The notes under the pieces: model-generated
Told to the model about the DNA's origin: nothing
What the model saw: only the letters and a program-made list of their open reading frames with translations
The model's database searches: none
Shown here: positions 1-5,754 of the stretch, one piece after another
Layout: each line of letters starts with the position of its first letter
Position numbering within the stretch: position 1 is the stretch's first letter
DNA from: an uncultured bacterium
GTDB lineage: Bacteria > Patescibacteriota > Minisyncoccia > Phycocordibacterales > UBA9973
Direction of reading: 5' to 3'
NCBI GenBank assembly: GCA_903854645.1
Contig: CAINWY010000014.1
Location: forward strand, 1-12,358
Length of the DNA: 12,358 nucleotides
Position numbers and translations under genes: made by a program

Positions 1-25
1 ATTAATATTAAATTAGAAATTAAAC

Positions 26-481
26 TTATTTATATGCATTATTTATATCTTCCATTATTTTTATAAAATTATCTATTTTATCTTGTTTTAGTTTCGATAA
101 TACCTCTTTAATCTTCTCAGCCATTTGCTTCATTCCATTCTTTAGATACCCCCTACCCTTATCTGTAATCTTCATCTTCACCATACGCCTGTCATTTGGA
201 TTTGATATCCTTTTTATATATCCTATTTGGACAAGACCATTTACTAATGATGTCGCTGATGGTGCTTTTATTTTCAAATATTCAGCTATTCTCTTCATTG
301 TGGGTTCCTCTTTTTCTATTAGTCGGAGTACTTCTACTCGAAGCATAGAGAAATGAGTTGCCCCGCTGACAGGACAGCCCATATTTTCACTGTTGTTAGA
401 TTTCTCATTGATTAGTCTACCTGTGTTGAAAAATAATGATATTAAATATTCTATTTTTTGTGAATCTTTCATATACTTCAT
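26..481 (-). CDS. MarR-family transcriptional regulator
   Basis: Predicted dimeric winged-helix DNA-binding regulator of about 151 residues. The central part carries the family pattern: a helix-turn-helix stretch (PTMKRIAEYLKI, then APSATSLVNGLV) followed by a wing with NPNDRRMVKMKITDKG, where the DRR motif is the typical MarR wing signature. A lysine-rich helical C-terminus fits the dimerisation arm. The reading frame is open back to a TTG at 532 and an ATG at 520, but both lie within or upstream of the predicted -35/-10 promoter, so I place the start at the ATG ending at 481. The ATG at 472 (MKDSQKIEYL) is an equally possible start. The gene follows the FKBP gene by about 80 bases. Dyads over the -35 and over the transcription start suggest autorepression. 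The ligand and target genes are unknown. A cysteine in MGCPVSG before the DNA-binding part could be a redox sensor, but this is speculative. Confidence 0.85.
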   Translation of the reverse strand: MKYMKDSQKIEYLISLFFNTGRLINEKSNNSENMGCPVSGATHFSMLRVEVLRLIEKEEPTMKRIAEYLKIKAPSATSLVNGLVQIGYIKRISNPNDRRMVKMKITDKGRGYLKNGMKQMAEKIKEVLSKLKQDKIDNFIKIMEDINNAYK

Positions 482-482
482 A

Positions 483-499
483 AGTCTAATACTTAGACT
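483..499. promoter_or_regulatory. Second dyad at the marR transcription start
   Basis: Perfect inverted repeat AGTCTAA-TAC-TTAGACT, immediately downstream of the -10 and over the predicted start of transcription. Like the larger dyad it begins with AGTC and ends with GACT. It may be a second operator for the same regulator, or a hairpin at the 5' end of the mRNA. Confidence 0.4.
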
Positions 500-504
500 C
501 TCTA

Positions 505-532
505 AGTATATACCAACCATAAAAATAGTCAA
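505..532 (-). promoter_or_regulatory. marR promoter
   Basis: On the minus strand a -35 TTGACT (527-532) is followed after 16 bases by a -10 TATACT (505-510). This places transcription start near 498, about 17 bases before the ATG ending at 481. The -35 sits inside the right half of the large palindrome at 521-552, as expected for a site where a repressor blocks RNA polymerase. Inference from consensus matching only. Confidence 0.6.
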
Positions 533-552
533 CCAAATGGTTGACTATTTTT
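521..552. promoter_or_regulatory. Large dyad: MarR operator and/or FKBP gene terminator
   Basis: Perfect inverted repeat with 15-base arms (521-535 and 538-552) around a 2-base centre; the core is TAGTCAACCA/TGGTTGACTA. It overlaps the marR -35, which fits an autorepressor operator of the TTGAC/GTCAA type common for MarR proteins. It also starts 10 bases after the stop of the upstream FKBP gene, and its arms end in runs of A and T, so its RNA would form a hairpin with a U-run and could act as an intrinsic terminator. Both roles are possible. The sequence alone cannot separate them. Confidence 0.6.
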
Positions 553-562
553 AACTTATTAT

Positions 563-1168
563 TTATTTAATTGCTATTAACTCTACATCAAATACTAAAT
601 CTGCATTGGCTGGTATTCCTGAACCTCCTGGTGGATTTGCTCCATAGGCCATATCTGCTGGTATAACTAGACGACGAGTGCCCCCTATCTTCATACCTGG
701 TATACCTTCTGTCCATCCTTTGATAACACTTCCTAATGGAAATGTGACTGGCTCTGTACCAAAATCCTTTGATGATTGAAATATTGCTCCAGTTGCCGCT
801 ACTGCTCCTGTATAGTGAACACTGACAGTCGCCCCTGCCTTTACCTCGGCTCCTGTACCTACTACTGTGTCTATCTTTTCTAATTTAGATGCTTTAGAAA
901 CTGGTGTAAAATTGTTTAAACTTCTTGTGTTTTTATTTGGTTCCATAGTTTTTTGTTCTTGTTTTTGTAATGGTTGTTCACTTGGCTGCCCTTGTTGCTG
1001 TGCTTCTTCCCCTCCTGTCTTTGGTTGTGCATTATCTACACCCTTTATACCTTCAAGTGGATCTATCTTAATAGGTTTATTCATAAGTGCATAAATAACG
1101 AGACCGATAAGCCCGATAACGATAACAAAAGAAACAATAACTCCCATATTTCCTTTTTGATCTTTCAT
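563..1168 (-). CDS. Membrane-anchored FKBP-type peptidyl-prolyl isomerase
   Basis: Predicted to speed cis-trans isomerisation at Xaa-Pro bonds in proteins outside the cytoplasmic membrane. It has 201 residues: a short basic N-terminus, one membrane helix (about 9-29), a hydrophilic Gln/Glu/Pro-rich linker (about 45-85) and a C-terminal FKBP domain (about 95-201). Recognised FKBP motifs include VSVHYTG, VIKGWTEGIPGM, RRLVIPADMAYG and LVFDVELI. The pocket residues equivalent to FKBP12 Tyr26, Phe36, Phe46, Val55, Ile56, Trp59, Tyr82 and Phe99 are all present (Y119, F130, F143, V148, I149, W152, Y175, F193). The residue matching FKBP12 Asp37 is a glutamine (Q131 in IFQSS), which may lower activity. 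No cleavage site is evident after the helix, so it is probably an anchored extracytoplasmic folding factor. The bases GGA about 8 before the ATG are the nearest thing to a ribosome site. Confidence 0.9.
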   Translation of the reverse strand: MKDQKGNMGVIVSFVIVIGLIGLVIYALMNKPIKIDPLEGIKGVDNAQPKTGGEEAQQQGQPSEQPLQKQEQKTMEPNKNTRSLNNFTPVSKASKLEKIDTVVGTGAEVKAGATVSVHYTGAVAATGAIFQSSKDFGTEPVTFPLGSVIKGWTEGIPGMKIGGTRRLVIPADMAYGANPPGGSGIPANADLVFDVELIAIK

Positions 1169-1297
1169 ACGATTTCCAAAATTGTGTCACCAAGATACCC
1201 TTTAAGTGGCGACCTTAAATTAAATTAACTGATAATAAAATAATACATTTACATTGTATCATTTTAAGAAAAAAATAAAAGGTGGATAAAAACAAAA

Positions 1298-1330
1298 ATA
1301 TAGGGTGATTGCGCAGCAATCACCCTATAT
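1298..1330 (-). terminator. Intrinsic terminator of the sigma factor gene
   Basis: A 15-bp perfect stem (1298-1312 with 1316-1330, containing AGGGTGATTGC) with a 3-base loop lies 11 bases past the sigma factor stop. On the minus strand it is followed by TTTTGTTTTT. It separates sigma factor transcription from the FKBP gene. I find no convincing promoter in 1169-1297. Confidence 0.88.
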
Positions 1331-1341
1331 ATTTAGTTTGT

Positions 1342-2202
1342 TTATCCAAGATAATTTCTCAGATTTTTGTTCCTGGCATTCGTTCTTAATCTACGAAGTG
1401 CTCTCTCTTTCAGCTGTCTAACCCTCTCTTTAGTCAGATTAAAATACTCTCCAATTTCTTGGTCATTTTGTTTTAAACAGCCAATCCCAAAGGACATTTT
1501 AATAATGGCACCCTCTCTATCGGAAACATTTGCCAATGAACGGGCTAACTCAATCGACAAAGATTCATTCATCATTTTTCTTTCTGGATCAGGTGAATTT
1601 TCATCAGCTAATACATCAATATAGCTACCATCCTCCCCTTCTGTAAAAGCTGCATCCATAGAATAATGACGTTTTGAAACTAAAAGAATAAGAGAAACTT
1701 CATCTGGTAACATCTCCATAACTAAGGCAATTTCTTCATTAGAAGGAGGTCTTTCATTCTTCTGTTCAAATGTCGATATCATCTTATTGATTTTATTCAA
1801 TTGTGATACCTTATTCAAAGGTAAACGAACCATTCTAGAATTTTCTGCTAGCGCTTGGAGTATGCCTTGACGAATCCACCATACTGCGTAGGAAATGAAC
1901 TTGAATCCACGGGTCTCATCAAATTTCATAGCAGCCTTTACAAGACCTAGATTCCCTTCGTTGATAACATCTGGCAATGGTAATCCCAAGTTCTGATACT
2001 GCTTTGCAATAGATACGACAAACCTAAGATTTGCTTTGACTAATTTCTCTAATGCAAGCTGATCGCCCCTCTTGGCTCTATAAGCCAAGGAAACTTCTTC
2101 TTCTGTGCTAACGAGTTGCTCTCTACCAACTTCCTGTAAATACTTATCCAATGAAGGATCGTCTCTCGGCGTGAAAGACTTGTAAATCTTGAATTGTCGC
2201 AT
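1342..2202 (-). CDS. Sigma-70 family RNA polymerase sigma factor, Bacteroidota RpoD-like
   Basis: Directs RNA polymerase to promoters. It has 286 residues and no region 1.1 or large non-conserved insert. Region 1.2 is at about 15-45 (SLDKYLQEVG). Region 2 is at about 53-122, with NLRFVVSIAKQYQ, DVINEGNLGLVKA and the promoter-melting stretch FKFISYAVWWIRQGI. Region 3 covers about 123-200 (RMVRLPLNKV). Region 4 covers about 215-275, with a -35 reading helix TKERVRQLKERALRRLR. The opening MRQFKIYKSFT, the length, the SMDAAFTEGEDGS stretch and the final NYLG closely recall the 286-287-residue primary sigma factor of Bacteroidota rather than an RpoD of typical CPR type. That similarity is from memory and not computed. 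Region 4 is somewhat divergent (VSDREGAIIKMSFGIGCLKQND). It could be a primary or an alternative factor. It has its own predicted promoter and terminator, between fusA and the FKBP gene. Confidence 0.92.
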   Translation of the reverse strand: MRQFKIYKSFTPRDDPSLDKYLQEVGREQLVSTEEEVSLAYRAKRGDQLALEKLVKANLRFVVSIAKQYQNLGLPLPDVINEGNLGLVKAAMKFDETRGFKFISYAVWWIRQGILQALAENSRMVRLPLNKVSQLNKINKMISTFEQKNERPPSNEEIALVMEMLPDEVSLILLVSKRHYSMDAAFTEGEDGSYIDVLADENSPDPERKMMNESLSIELARSLANVSDREGAIIKMSFGIGCLKQNDQEIGEYFNLTKERVRQLKERALRRLRTNARNKNLRNYLG

Positions 2203-2246
2203 AGCTGTATGGTTTTAATGTTATTTTAAATGAAATATTTGTCATT

Positions 2247-2275
2247 ATTAAAACATAAATTTGACATAAGTGCAA
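2247..2275 (-). promoter_or_regulatory. Putative sigma factor gene promoter
   Basis: Minus-strand TTGCAC (2270-2275), a 17-base spacer and TTTAAT (2247-2252). The predicted start near 2240 leaves a leader of about 38 bases. The -10 lacks the usual A at position 2, so the call is tentative. Confidence 0.35.
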
Positions 2276-2282
2276 TGTATAG

Positions 2283-2319
2283 AGAAATACCCCGCAGGCG
2301 TAGCTTGCGGGGTATTTCT
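2283..2319 (-). terminator. Intrinsic terminator of fusA
   Basis: A 14-bp perfect stem (2283-2296 with 2306-2319, core ATACCCCGCA) with a 9-base loop, 14 bases past the fusA stop. The U-run is short because the A/T ends of the stem supply most of it. It separates fusA from the sigma factor gene. Confidence 0.85.
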
Positions 2320-2333
2320 TATTTAATTATTTC

Positions 2334-4475
2334 TTATTTTCTAGATTCTATAATAGATGTAGCTACACTTTGAGGCACAACATCGTATCGTAGGAATTCC
2401 ATTGTGAATGATGCACGTCCTTCTGTCATTGAGCGAAGTGTCGTCATATAACCAAACATTTCAGATAGGGGCACAACGGCTTTCACTGCTTGGTTCATAC
2501 CACGTGCCTCCATTCCTTCTATCAATCCACGCTTTGAAGACAAGCTTCCTGTGACATCTCCCATGAATTTATCTGGAGTAACAACTTCTACTTTCATCAT
2601 AGGCTCAAGGATAACAGGGCGAGCTATTTTACAAGCATCCTGTACTGCCATACTTGCAGCGATTTTGAAAGCCATTTCGTTTGAGTCCACATCATGATAT
2701 GTTCCATCATAAAGTTCAACGGAAACATTCTCAAGCTTGAATCCAGCAAGAACACCACGGTCTAATCCTTCTTTGAATCCTTTCTCACAAGCTGGAATAT
2801 ATTCCTGTGGAATAGCTCCTCCTTTAATTGTGTTTATGAATTCAAAACCTTTTTCTCTCTTTGTGTTTCTTGGAAGATCTTCTACATTTACACTCTGATC
2901 CATAGGTTTAATACGAATCTTTACGTGACCATAGTTACCACGGCCTCCTGACTGCTTGATATACTTGCCTTCCATAGTTGCCTCTCCTGTAATTGTCTCG
3001 CGGTATGCAACCTGTGGCTTACCAACGTTTGTCTCTACAGAGAACTCTCTCTTCATACGGTCTACAATAATTTCAAGGTGGAGCTCTCCCATACCTGCTA
3101 TGATTGTCTCGTTTGTTTCTGCGTCTGTTGTAACTCTAAATGTTGGATCTTCTTGCGCCAAGCGTGACAAAGCCATACCCATTTTCTCTTGGTCTGCTTT
3201 TGTCTTTGGCTCTACACGTAGAGAAATAACTGGTTCTGGAAATACAATTCTATAAAGTTCAATTGGTTTTTCTTCATCACAAAGAGTATCTGAGGTGATA
3301 GTGTCTTTAAGGCCAACTGCGGCTGCTATTTCTCCAGCATAAACTTTCTTTACTTCTTCACGGTCGTTTGCATGCATACGAAGTATACGTCCGATTCTCT
3401 CCTTATTTCTTGTGCGAGGATTATATACATAACTTCCTGCAGTCAAACTTCCTGAATAAACACGGAAGAAAATAATCTGTCCTACGAATGGGTCAGTAGC
3501 TACCTTGAAAGCAAGCGCTGAAAAAGGTTCTGCATCTGACGCATGACGGACATCCTTTTCGTCTGTCTCAGGATTGATTCCTTCTATGGCAGGAATATCT
3601 AGTGGTGATGGCAAGTAGTCTACAACGGCATCCAAAACTAACTGTACTCCCTTGTTTTTGAGCGCACTACCAGCAAACACTGGGAATATTTTATTTGCAA
3701 TAACTGCTTTTCTCATTGTTGCCTTTAATACATCGAGAGTTGGAATTTTACCATTCAAATATTCTTCCATCATTGTATCGTCTTGTTCAACAATTTTCTC
3801 TAAAAGTTCTGCGTGATATTTTTCTGCATCTGCTTTTAAATTTTCTGGAATTTCTTTTGGAACTACAATAGATCCCATCTCCCCTTCGAAATAATAAGCC
3901 TTCATACCCAATAGGTCTATAACTCCTTCGTGGTGTTCTTCAAGTCCAATAGGAATTTGCATACGAATAGCATTTTTATTTAAACGATCAAGAATAGTTT
4001 TGTATGAGTGTTCAAAAGAAGCACCAGTACGGTCGAGTTTATTTATAAAACAAATTCGAGGAACGAGAGCTTCGTCCGCATAGCGCCAGTTAGTTTCTGA
4101 TTGAGGCTCAACACCTGCAACTCCATCGAATACAACAACAGCTCCATCGAGAACACGAAGAGATCTCTTCACCTCTACTGTAAAGTCGATGTGCCCTGGT
4201 GTGTCGATAATGTTGAAACGTTGCTTTTTAGTATTATCCTTACCTGCATATGTAGGAGTCCAGAAACAAGTAACAGCAGCTGAGGTAATAGTGATACCGC
4301 GCTCTTTTTCTTGTTCCATCCAGTCTGTGGTTGTCTCTCCATCGTGAACTTCACCTATTTTGTGGGACACGCCTGTATAAAACAATACGCGCTCACTTGT
4401 GGTAGTTTTCCCCGCATCAATGTGGGCTATAATACCGAAATTTCTAACTTTCTCTAGTGGATAATCTCTTTCCAT
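2334..4475 (-). CDS. fusA: Elongation factor G
   Basis: Translational GTPase that moves tRNAs and mRNA through the ribosome after peptide transfer, and helps recycle ribosomes. At 713 residues it has the usual full length (about 700). The GTPase motifs are intact: AHIDAGKTT (17-25), the RGITI switch I threonine region (59-63), DTPGH (91-95) and NKLD (145-148). Domains II to V follow, with the domain IV stretch [12 protein letters not shown] and the C-terminal [10 protein letters not shown] region recognisable. No frameshift or missing motif is seen. It lies downstream of rpsL and rpsG as in the str operon, but 262 bases with two terminators and a good promoter separate it from rpsG, so it is probably transcribed mainly on its own. 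There is no Shine-Dalgarno sequence before the ATG. tuf is not adjacent on this side. Confidence 0.98.
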   Translation of the reverse strand: MERDYPLEKVRNFGIIAHIDAGKTTTSERVLFYTGVSHKIGEVHDGETTTDWMEQEKERGITITSAAVTCFWTPTYAGKDNTKKQRFNIIDTPGHIDFTVEVKRSLRVLDGAVVVFDGVAGVEPQSETNWRYADEALVPRICFINKLDRTGASFEHSYKTILDRLNKNAIRMQIPIGLEEHHEGVIDLLGMKAYYFEGEMGSIVVPKEIPENLKADAEKYHAELLEKIVEQDDTMMEEYLNGKIPTLDVLKATMRKAVIANKIFPVFAGSALKNKGVQLVLDAVVDYLPSPLDIPAIEGINPETDEKDVRHASDAEPFSALAFKVATDPFVGQIIFFRVYSGSLTAGSYVYNPRTRNKERIGRILRMHANDREEVKKVYAGEIAAAVGLKDTITSDTLCDEEKPIELYRIVFPEPVISLRVEPKTKADQEKMGMALSRLAQEDPTFRVTTDAETNETIIAGMGELHLEIIVDRMKREFSVETNVGKPQVAYRETITGEATMEGKYIKQSGGRGNYGHVKIRIKPMDQSVNVEDLPRNTKREKGFEFINTIKGGAIPQEYIPACEKGFKEGLDRGVLAGFKLENVSVELYDGTYHDVDSNEMAFKIAASMAVQDACKIARPVILEPMMKVEVVTPDKFMGDVTGSLSSKRGLIEGMEARGMNQAVKAVVPLSEMFGYMTTLRSMTEGRASFTMEFLRYDVVPQSVATSIIESRK

Positions 4476-4548
4476 ATATATAAATTATGTTGATAAAAAT
4501 AAAATTACCTGATTTTTACAGGTAGACATTCAAGTCTTTTGTCCACCA

Positions 4549-4577
4549 AATATACAATAAATAAGCAATTTTTGCAA
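4549..4577 (-). promoter_or_regulatory. fusA promoter
   Basis: Minus-strand TTGCAA (4572-4577), a 17-base spacer and TATATT (4549-4554), directly after the second terminator. The predicted start near 4542 gives a leader of about 67 bases. The -10 reads on as TATATTTG, which also fits the Bacteroidota consensus TAnnTTTG with a TTG 20 bases upstream. The leader contains a short dyad (TACCTG/CAGGTA, 4506-4524) followed by a U-rich stretch. Confidence 0.6.
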
Positions 4578-4583
4578 CTAAAA

Positions 4584-4599
4584 ATCCCCTTTCGGGGAT
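4584..4599 (-). terminator. Second intrinsic terminator between rpsG and fusA
   Basis: Stem ATCCCC/GGGGAT with a GAAA tetraloop in the minus-strand RNA, followed by TTTTTAG. It resembles the rpsG terminator further upstream (also a TCCCC/GGGGA stem) and lies directly before the fusA promoter. Confidence 0.75.
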
Positions 4600-4710
4600 G
4601 AATAGATTTATTGTATTTATACTACCAAGCAAAATGAGGAACTACGACTCTAAAGTTTTATTTAATAAAATAAAACTAAGATCTGCATGCTCCATTTTGC
4701 ACTGGTATAT
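4600..4710. repeat. Degenerate copy of the rpsG 3' end with an inverted-repeat core
   Basis: No gene is supported here. The 15 bases at 4622-4636 exactly match 4738-4752, the last codons and stop of rpsG (minus-strand HFAW then stop), in the same orientation. A partial inverted copy of the same word lies at 4694-4708 (CATTTTGC, then TGGTA). Between them is an AT-rich dyad, AGTTTTATT/AATAAAACT, at about 4653-4676. The stretch is bounded by two similar terminators. It looks like a decayed duplication of the gene end, and its transcript could fold into one long imperfect hairpin. Confidence 0.5.
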
Positions 4711-4737
4711 AAAAAATCCCCAGATGGGGATTTTTTT
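4711..4737 (-). terminator. Intrinsic terminator of rpsG
   Basis: Begins immediately after the rpsG stop. An 11-bp stem AAAAAATCCCC/GGGGATTTTTT with a 4-base loop is flanked by A and T runs on both sides, so it is formally bidirectional. No plus-strand gene needs it. It should reduce readthrough from rpsL-rpsG into fusA. Confidence 0.88.
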
Positions 4738-5208
4738 CTACCAAGCAAAATGGGCAAACGCTTTGTTGGACTCTGCCATCTTGTGAGTATCGTCACGCTT
4801 CTTTATAGCGGAACCTTCATTCTTTGAAGCAAGGATTAACTCTTCAGCTAGCTTTTCATGTATAGGAGCTCCTTTCTTTGCACGAGCAGCATCTATCATC
4901 CAACGCATTGCAAGGGCTAAACGTCTCTCTGGGCGAACTTCGCGAGGTACCTGGTAGTTTGCACCACCAATACGACGTGAACGAACTTCAACGGTAGGAC
5001 CTGCATTCTTTAATGCTGTATCGAAAACTTCTAGTGGGTTTGGATTGCCTGTCTTTTCTTTGATTATTTCAAAAGCTTTGTAAACTGATTTGCGGGCTGT
5101 CTCCTTCTTGCCATGAAGCATAATGTTGTTGATAAACTTGCCTAACTTTTGTGAGTTATACATTATATCTGGTTCAACTATATTTCTGTTTTTTATTTTT
5201 CTTCGCAT
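4738..5208 (-). CDS. rpsG: 30S ribosomal protein S7
   Basis: Primary 16S rRNA binding protein that nucleates assembly of the 30S head and contacts mRNA and tRNA at the E site. At 156 residues it has the normal bacterial length. Recognised motifs are MRRKIKNRNIVEPD at the start, KLGKFINNIMLHGKK, NPLEVFDTALKNAGPTVEV, the strongly conserved RRIGGANYQVP, and RRLALAMRWMIDAAR. It ends in NKAFAHFAW. It follows rpsL by 11 bases, so the two are cotranscribed. The short gap has no Shine-Dalgarno sequence, so translation may be coupled to rpsL or use an SD-independent route. In other bacteria S7 represses its own operon by binding a leader site; I see no such site here. Confidence 0.97.
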   Translation of the reverse strand: MRRKIKNRNIVEPDIMYNSQKLGKFINNIMLHGKKETARKSVYKAFEIIKEKTGNPNPLEVFDTALKNAGPTVEVRSRRIGGANYQVPREVRPERRLALAMRWMIDAARAKKGAPIHEKLAEELILASKNEGSAIKKRDDTHKMAESNKAFAHFAW

Positions 5209-5219
5209 ATGATTTTAAA

Positions 5220-5645
5220 TTATTTCTTAACTGCTGCCTTAGGTGTCTTTGTACCATATAGACTTCTAGACTGACGACGCTTCTCAACTCCTGTAGTATC
5301 GAGACGTCCACGAACTATGTGGTAACGTACTCCAATAAGGTCTTTCACACGACCTCCACGGATCATAACTACTGAGTGCTCTTGTAGGTTGTGCCCTTCT
5401 CCTGGAATATAAGCTGTTACTTCCATACCATTTGTAAGACGAACACGGGCTATCTTTCGGAGAGCTGAGTTAGGCTTCTTTGGTGTAGTTGTAGAAACTT
5501 TAGTACATACTCCACGCTTAAATGGCGCTGGGTAATAGACAGGCTTGTTCTTTATTGAATTAAAACCACGAGCAAGTGCTACGGCTTTAGATTTTCTTTT
5601 AATTATTTTGCGGCTCTTGCGAACCAATTGGTTGATTGTAGGCAT
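5220..5645 (-). CDS. rpsL: 30S ribosomal protein S12
   Basis: Decoding-centre protein that helps check codon-anticodon pairing. It has 141 residues. The core motifs [13 protein letters not shown] and [21 protein letters not shown] are present. Lysines at the E. coli 42 and 87 positions (K56, K101) are kept, as is the aspartate (D102) that is methylthiolated in many bacteria. The next part reads KDLIGVRYH where almost all S12 proteins read KDLPGVRYH, so isoleucine 104 replaces E. coli Pro90. Compared with E. coli there is an extra stretch of about 14 residues near the N-terminus (around [14 protein letters not shown]), similar to the longer form in other bacteria. It is the first gene of the rpsL-rpsG unit, with no Shine-Dalgarno sequence. 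Confidence 0.98.
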   Translation of the reverse strand: MPTINQLVRKSRKIIKRKSKAVALARGFNSIKNKPVYYPAPFKRGVCTKVSTTTPKKPNSALRKIARVRLTNGMEVTAYIPGEGHNLQEHSVVMIRGGRVKDLIGVRYHIVRGRLDTTGVEKRRQSRSLYGTKTPKAAVKK

Positions 5646-5681
5646 AAAAATGAAAACATAGTCATAACGACTAGTGCAAAT

Positions 5682-5710
5682 ACTTTACTATAAAGGACTA
5701 AAAAAAGCAA
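5682..5710 (-). promoter_or_regulatory. rpsL-rpsG promoter
   Basis: Minus-strand TTGCTT (5705-5710), 17 bases, TAAAGT (5682-5687). The predicted start near 5675 gives a leader of about 30 bases. A small dyad, TAGTC-GTTAT-GACTA (5659-5673), would form a hairpin at the very 5' end of the mRNA. Confidence 0.5.
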
Positions 5711-5718
5711 GAGGCCTA

Positions 5719-5752
5719 TTAAAGGGCCGGGGCGAAAGCCCCGGCCCTTTAA
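5719..5752 (-). terminator. Intrinsic terminator of the 627-residue protein gene
   Basis: A 15-bp GC-rich perfect stem (5719-5733 with 5738-5752, core GGGCCGGGGC) with a 4-base loop starts 2 bases after the stop codon. The U-run after it is weak (TTTAATAGG), but the stem is very strong. It insulates rpsL from the upstream surface-protein gene. Confidence 0.85.
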
Positions 5753-5754
5753 CT

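Noticed and set aside
2956..3255. Plus-strand frame opposite fusA
   Set aside because: Antisense shadow of a highly conserved gene with no features of its own.
4506..4547. Attenuator-like pair of mutually exclusive hairpins in the fusA leader (GGTGGACA/TGTCTACC against TACCTG/CAGGTA)
   Set aside because: The 5' arm of the first hairpin lies mostly upstream of the predicted transcription start, so it would not be in the RNA made from the best promoter. It would deserve another look if transcription starts further upstream.
4642..4695. 17-codon minus-strand frame starting MEHADL between rpsG and fusA
   Set aside because: Very short, lies within the inverted-repeat region between two terminators, and has no ribosome site or recognisable sequence.
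4600..4710. Miniature transposable element based on the inverted repeats
   Set aside because: The arms are imperfect, there are no clear target-site duplications, and the left arm is better explained as a copy of the rpsG end.
4598..4786. 62-codon plus-strand frame over the rpsG end
   Set aside because: It runs through a terminator and the opposite strand of rpsG, with no recognisable protein features.
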